From Pipra filicauda (taxonomy: Eukaryota; Chordata; Aves; Passeriformes; Pipridae), in contig NW_024104302.1 in NCBI RefSeq assembly GCF_003945595.2, positions 1,692,408-1,756,407 on the forward strand: 64,000 nt of DNA, read 5' to 3'. Positions 63,982 through 64,000 of the stretch are shown here, piece after piece. Below the pieces are notes generated by a model. The model was not told where the DNA came from, did not search any database, and saw only the letters and a program-made list of their open reading frames with translations. The stretch's first letter is position 1. The number at the start of each line of letters is the position of its first letter. The position numbers and the translations under genes are program-made.

Positions 63982-64000
63982 ATGGAAATTGCCACTCCTC
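63982..64000 (+). CDS. EZH1: histone-lysine N-methyltransferase EZH1, first coding exon (partial)
   Basis: The window ends just inside the first coding exon. After an acceptor TATAG (63973-63977) the sequence AAAA ATG opens a frame reading MEIATPP, which matches the start of vertebrate EZH1. EZH1 is the catalytic subunit of an alternative PRC2 complex that methylates H3 Lys27. Position and orientation, divergent from RAMP2, match the human locus. Splicing from the 5' exon ending at 63468 would put the ATG at 63458 in frame, adding MAEQK in front of MEIATPP. Only seven residues are visible, so the call rests on this short match plus synteny. The 509-bp intron 63469-63977 holds nothing recognisable. 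Confidence 0.82.

Overview
The window is vertebrate nuclear DNA, most likely from a bird. Every real gene is split by short GT-AG introns. The deduced proteins are clearly vertebrate, and the gene order and all relative orientations match the human 17q21 block G6PC1-AOC-PSME3-BECN1-CNTD1-COA3-WNK4-VPS25-RAMP2-EZH1. Here that block fits in 64 kb, with small introns, GC-rich CpG-island promoters and almost no recognisable transposons, as on a gene-dense avian microchromosome. Species is not determined; the avian call is an inference. Layout on the given strand: G6PC1 (minus, 0.5-2.8 kb); a tandem set of copper amine oxidase sequences (minus), with a complete AOC2/AOC3-type gene at 6.7-10.0 kb, a second complete gene at 11.4-15.4 kb and an isolated third copy of the large first exon at 17.9-19.4 kb; PSME3 (minus, 25.3-29.7 kb), head-to-head with BECN1 (plus, 30.0-33.8 kb); CNTD1 (minus, 34.9-37.8 kb), tail-to-tail with BECN1 and head-to-head with COA3 (plus, 38.2-38.6 kb); WNK4 (minus, 39.5-51.1 kb, 5.1 kb first intron); VPS25 (minus, 56.4-58.6 kb); RAMP2 (minus, 59.1-61.2 kb); and the first exons of EZH1 (plus, from 63.4 kb). 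The genes do not form one pathway; they are a conserved syntenic neighbourhood. Individual roles are glucose-6-phosphate hydrolysis (G6PC1), amine oxidation (AOC), the nuclear proteasome activator PA28-gamma (PSME3), autophagy initiation (BECN1), meiotic crossover maturation (CNTD1), cytochrome c oxidase assembly (COA3), ion-transport kinase signalling (WNK4), ESCRT-II (VPS25), adrenomedullin receptor partnering (RAMP2) and H3K27 methylation (EZH1). Exon boundaries were placed by hand from splice consensus, reading frame and family homology; in each complete model the exon lengths add up to an uninterrupted frame. The most interesting part is the amine oxidase cluster. The third copy is an intact 1,567-nt first exon with a good donor but no exons 2-4 of its own, so it may be an alternative first exon for the middle gene. 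The middle gene's own first exon has Arg in place of the first copper-ligand His. The three first exons are mosaics of nearly identical blocks, which points to recent gene conversion. Other points of note are a GC-AG intron after the BH3-encoding exon of BECN1, an in-frame upstream ATG in EZH1, and a WNK4 stop codon that lies directly after the last splice junction.
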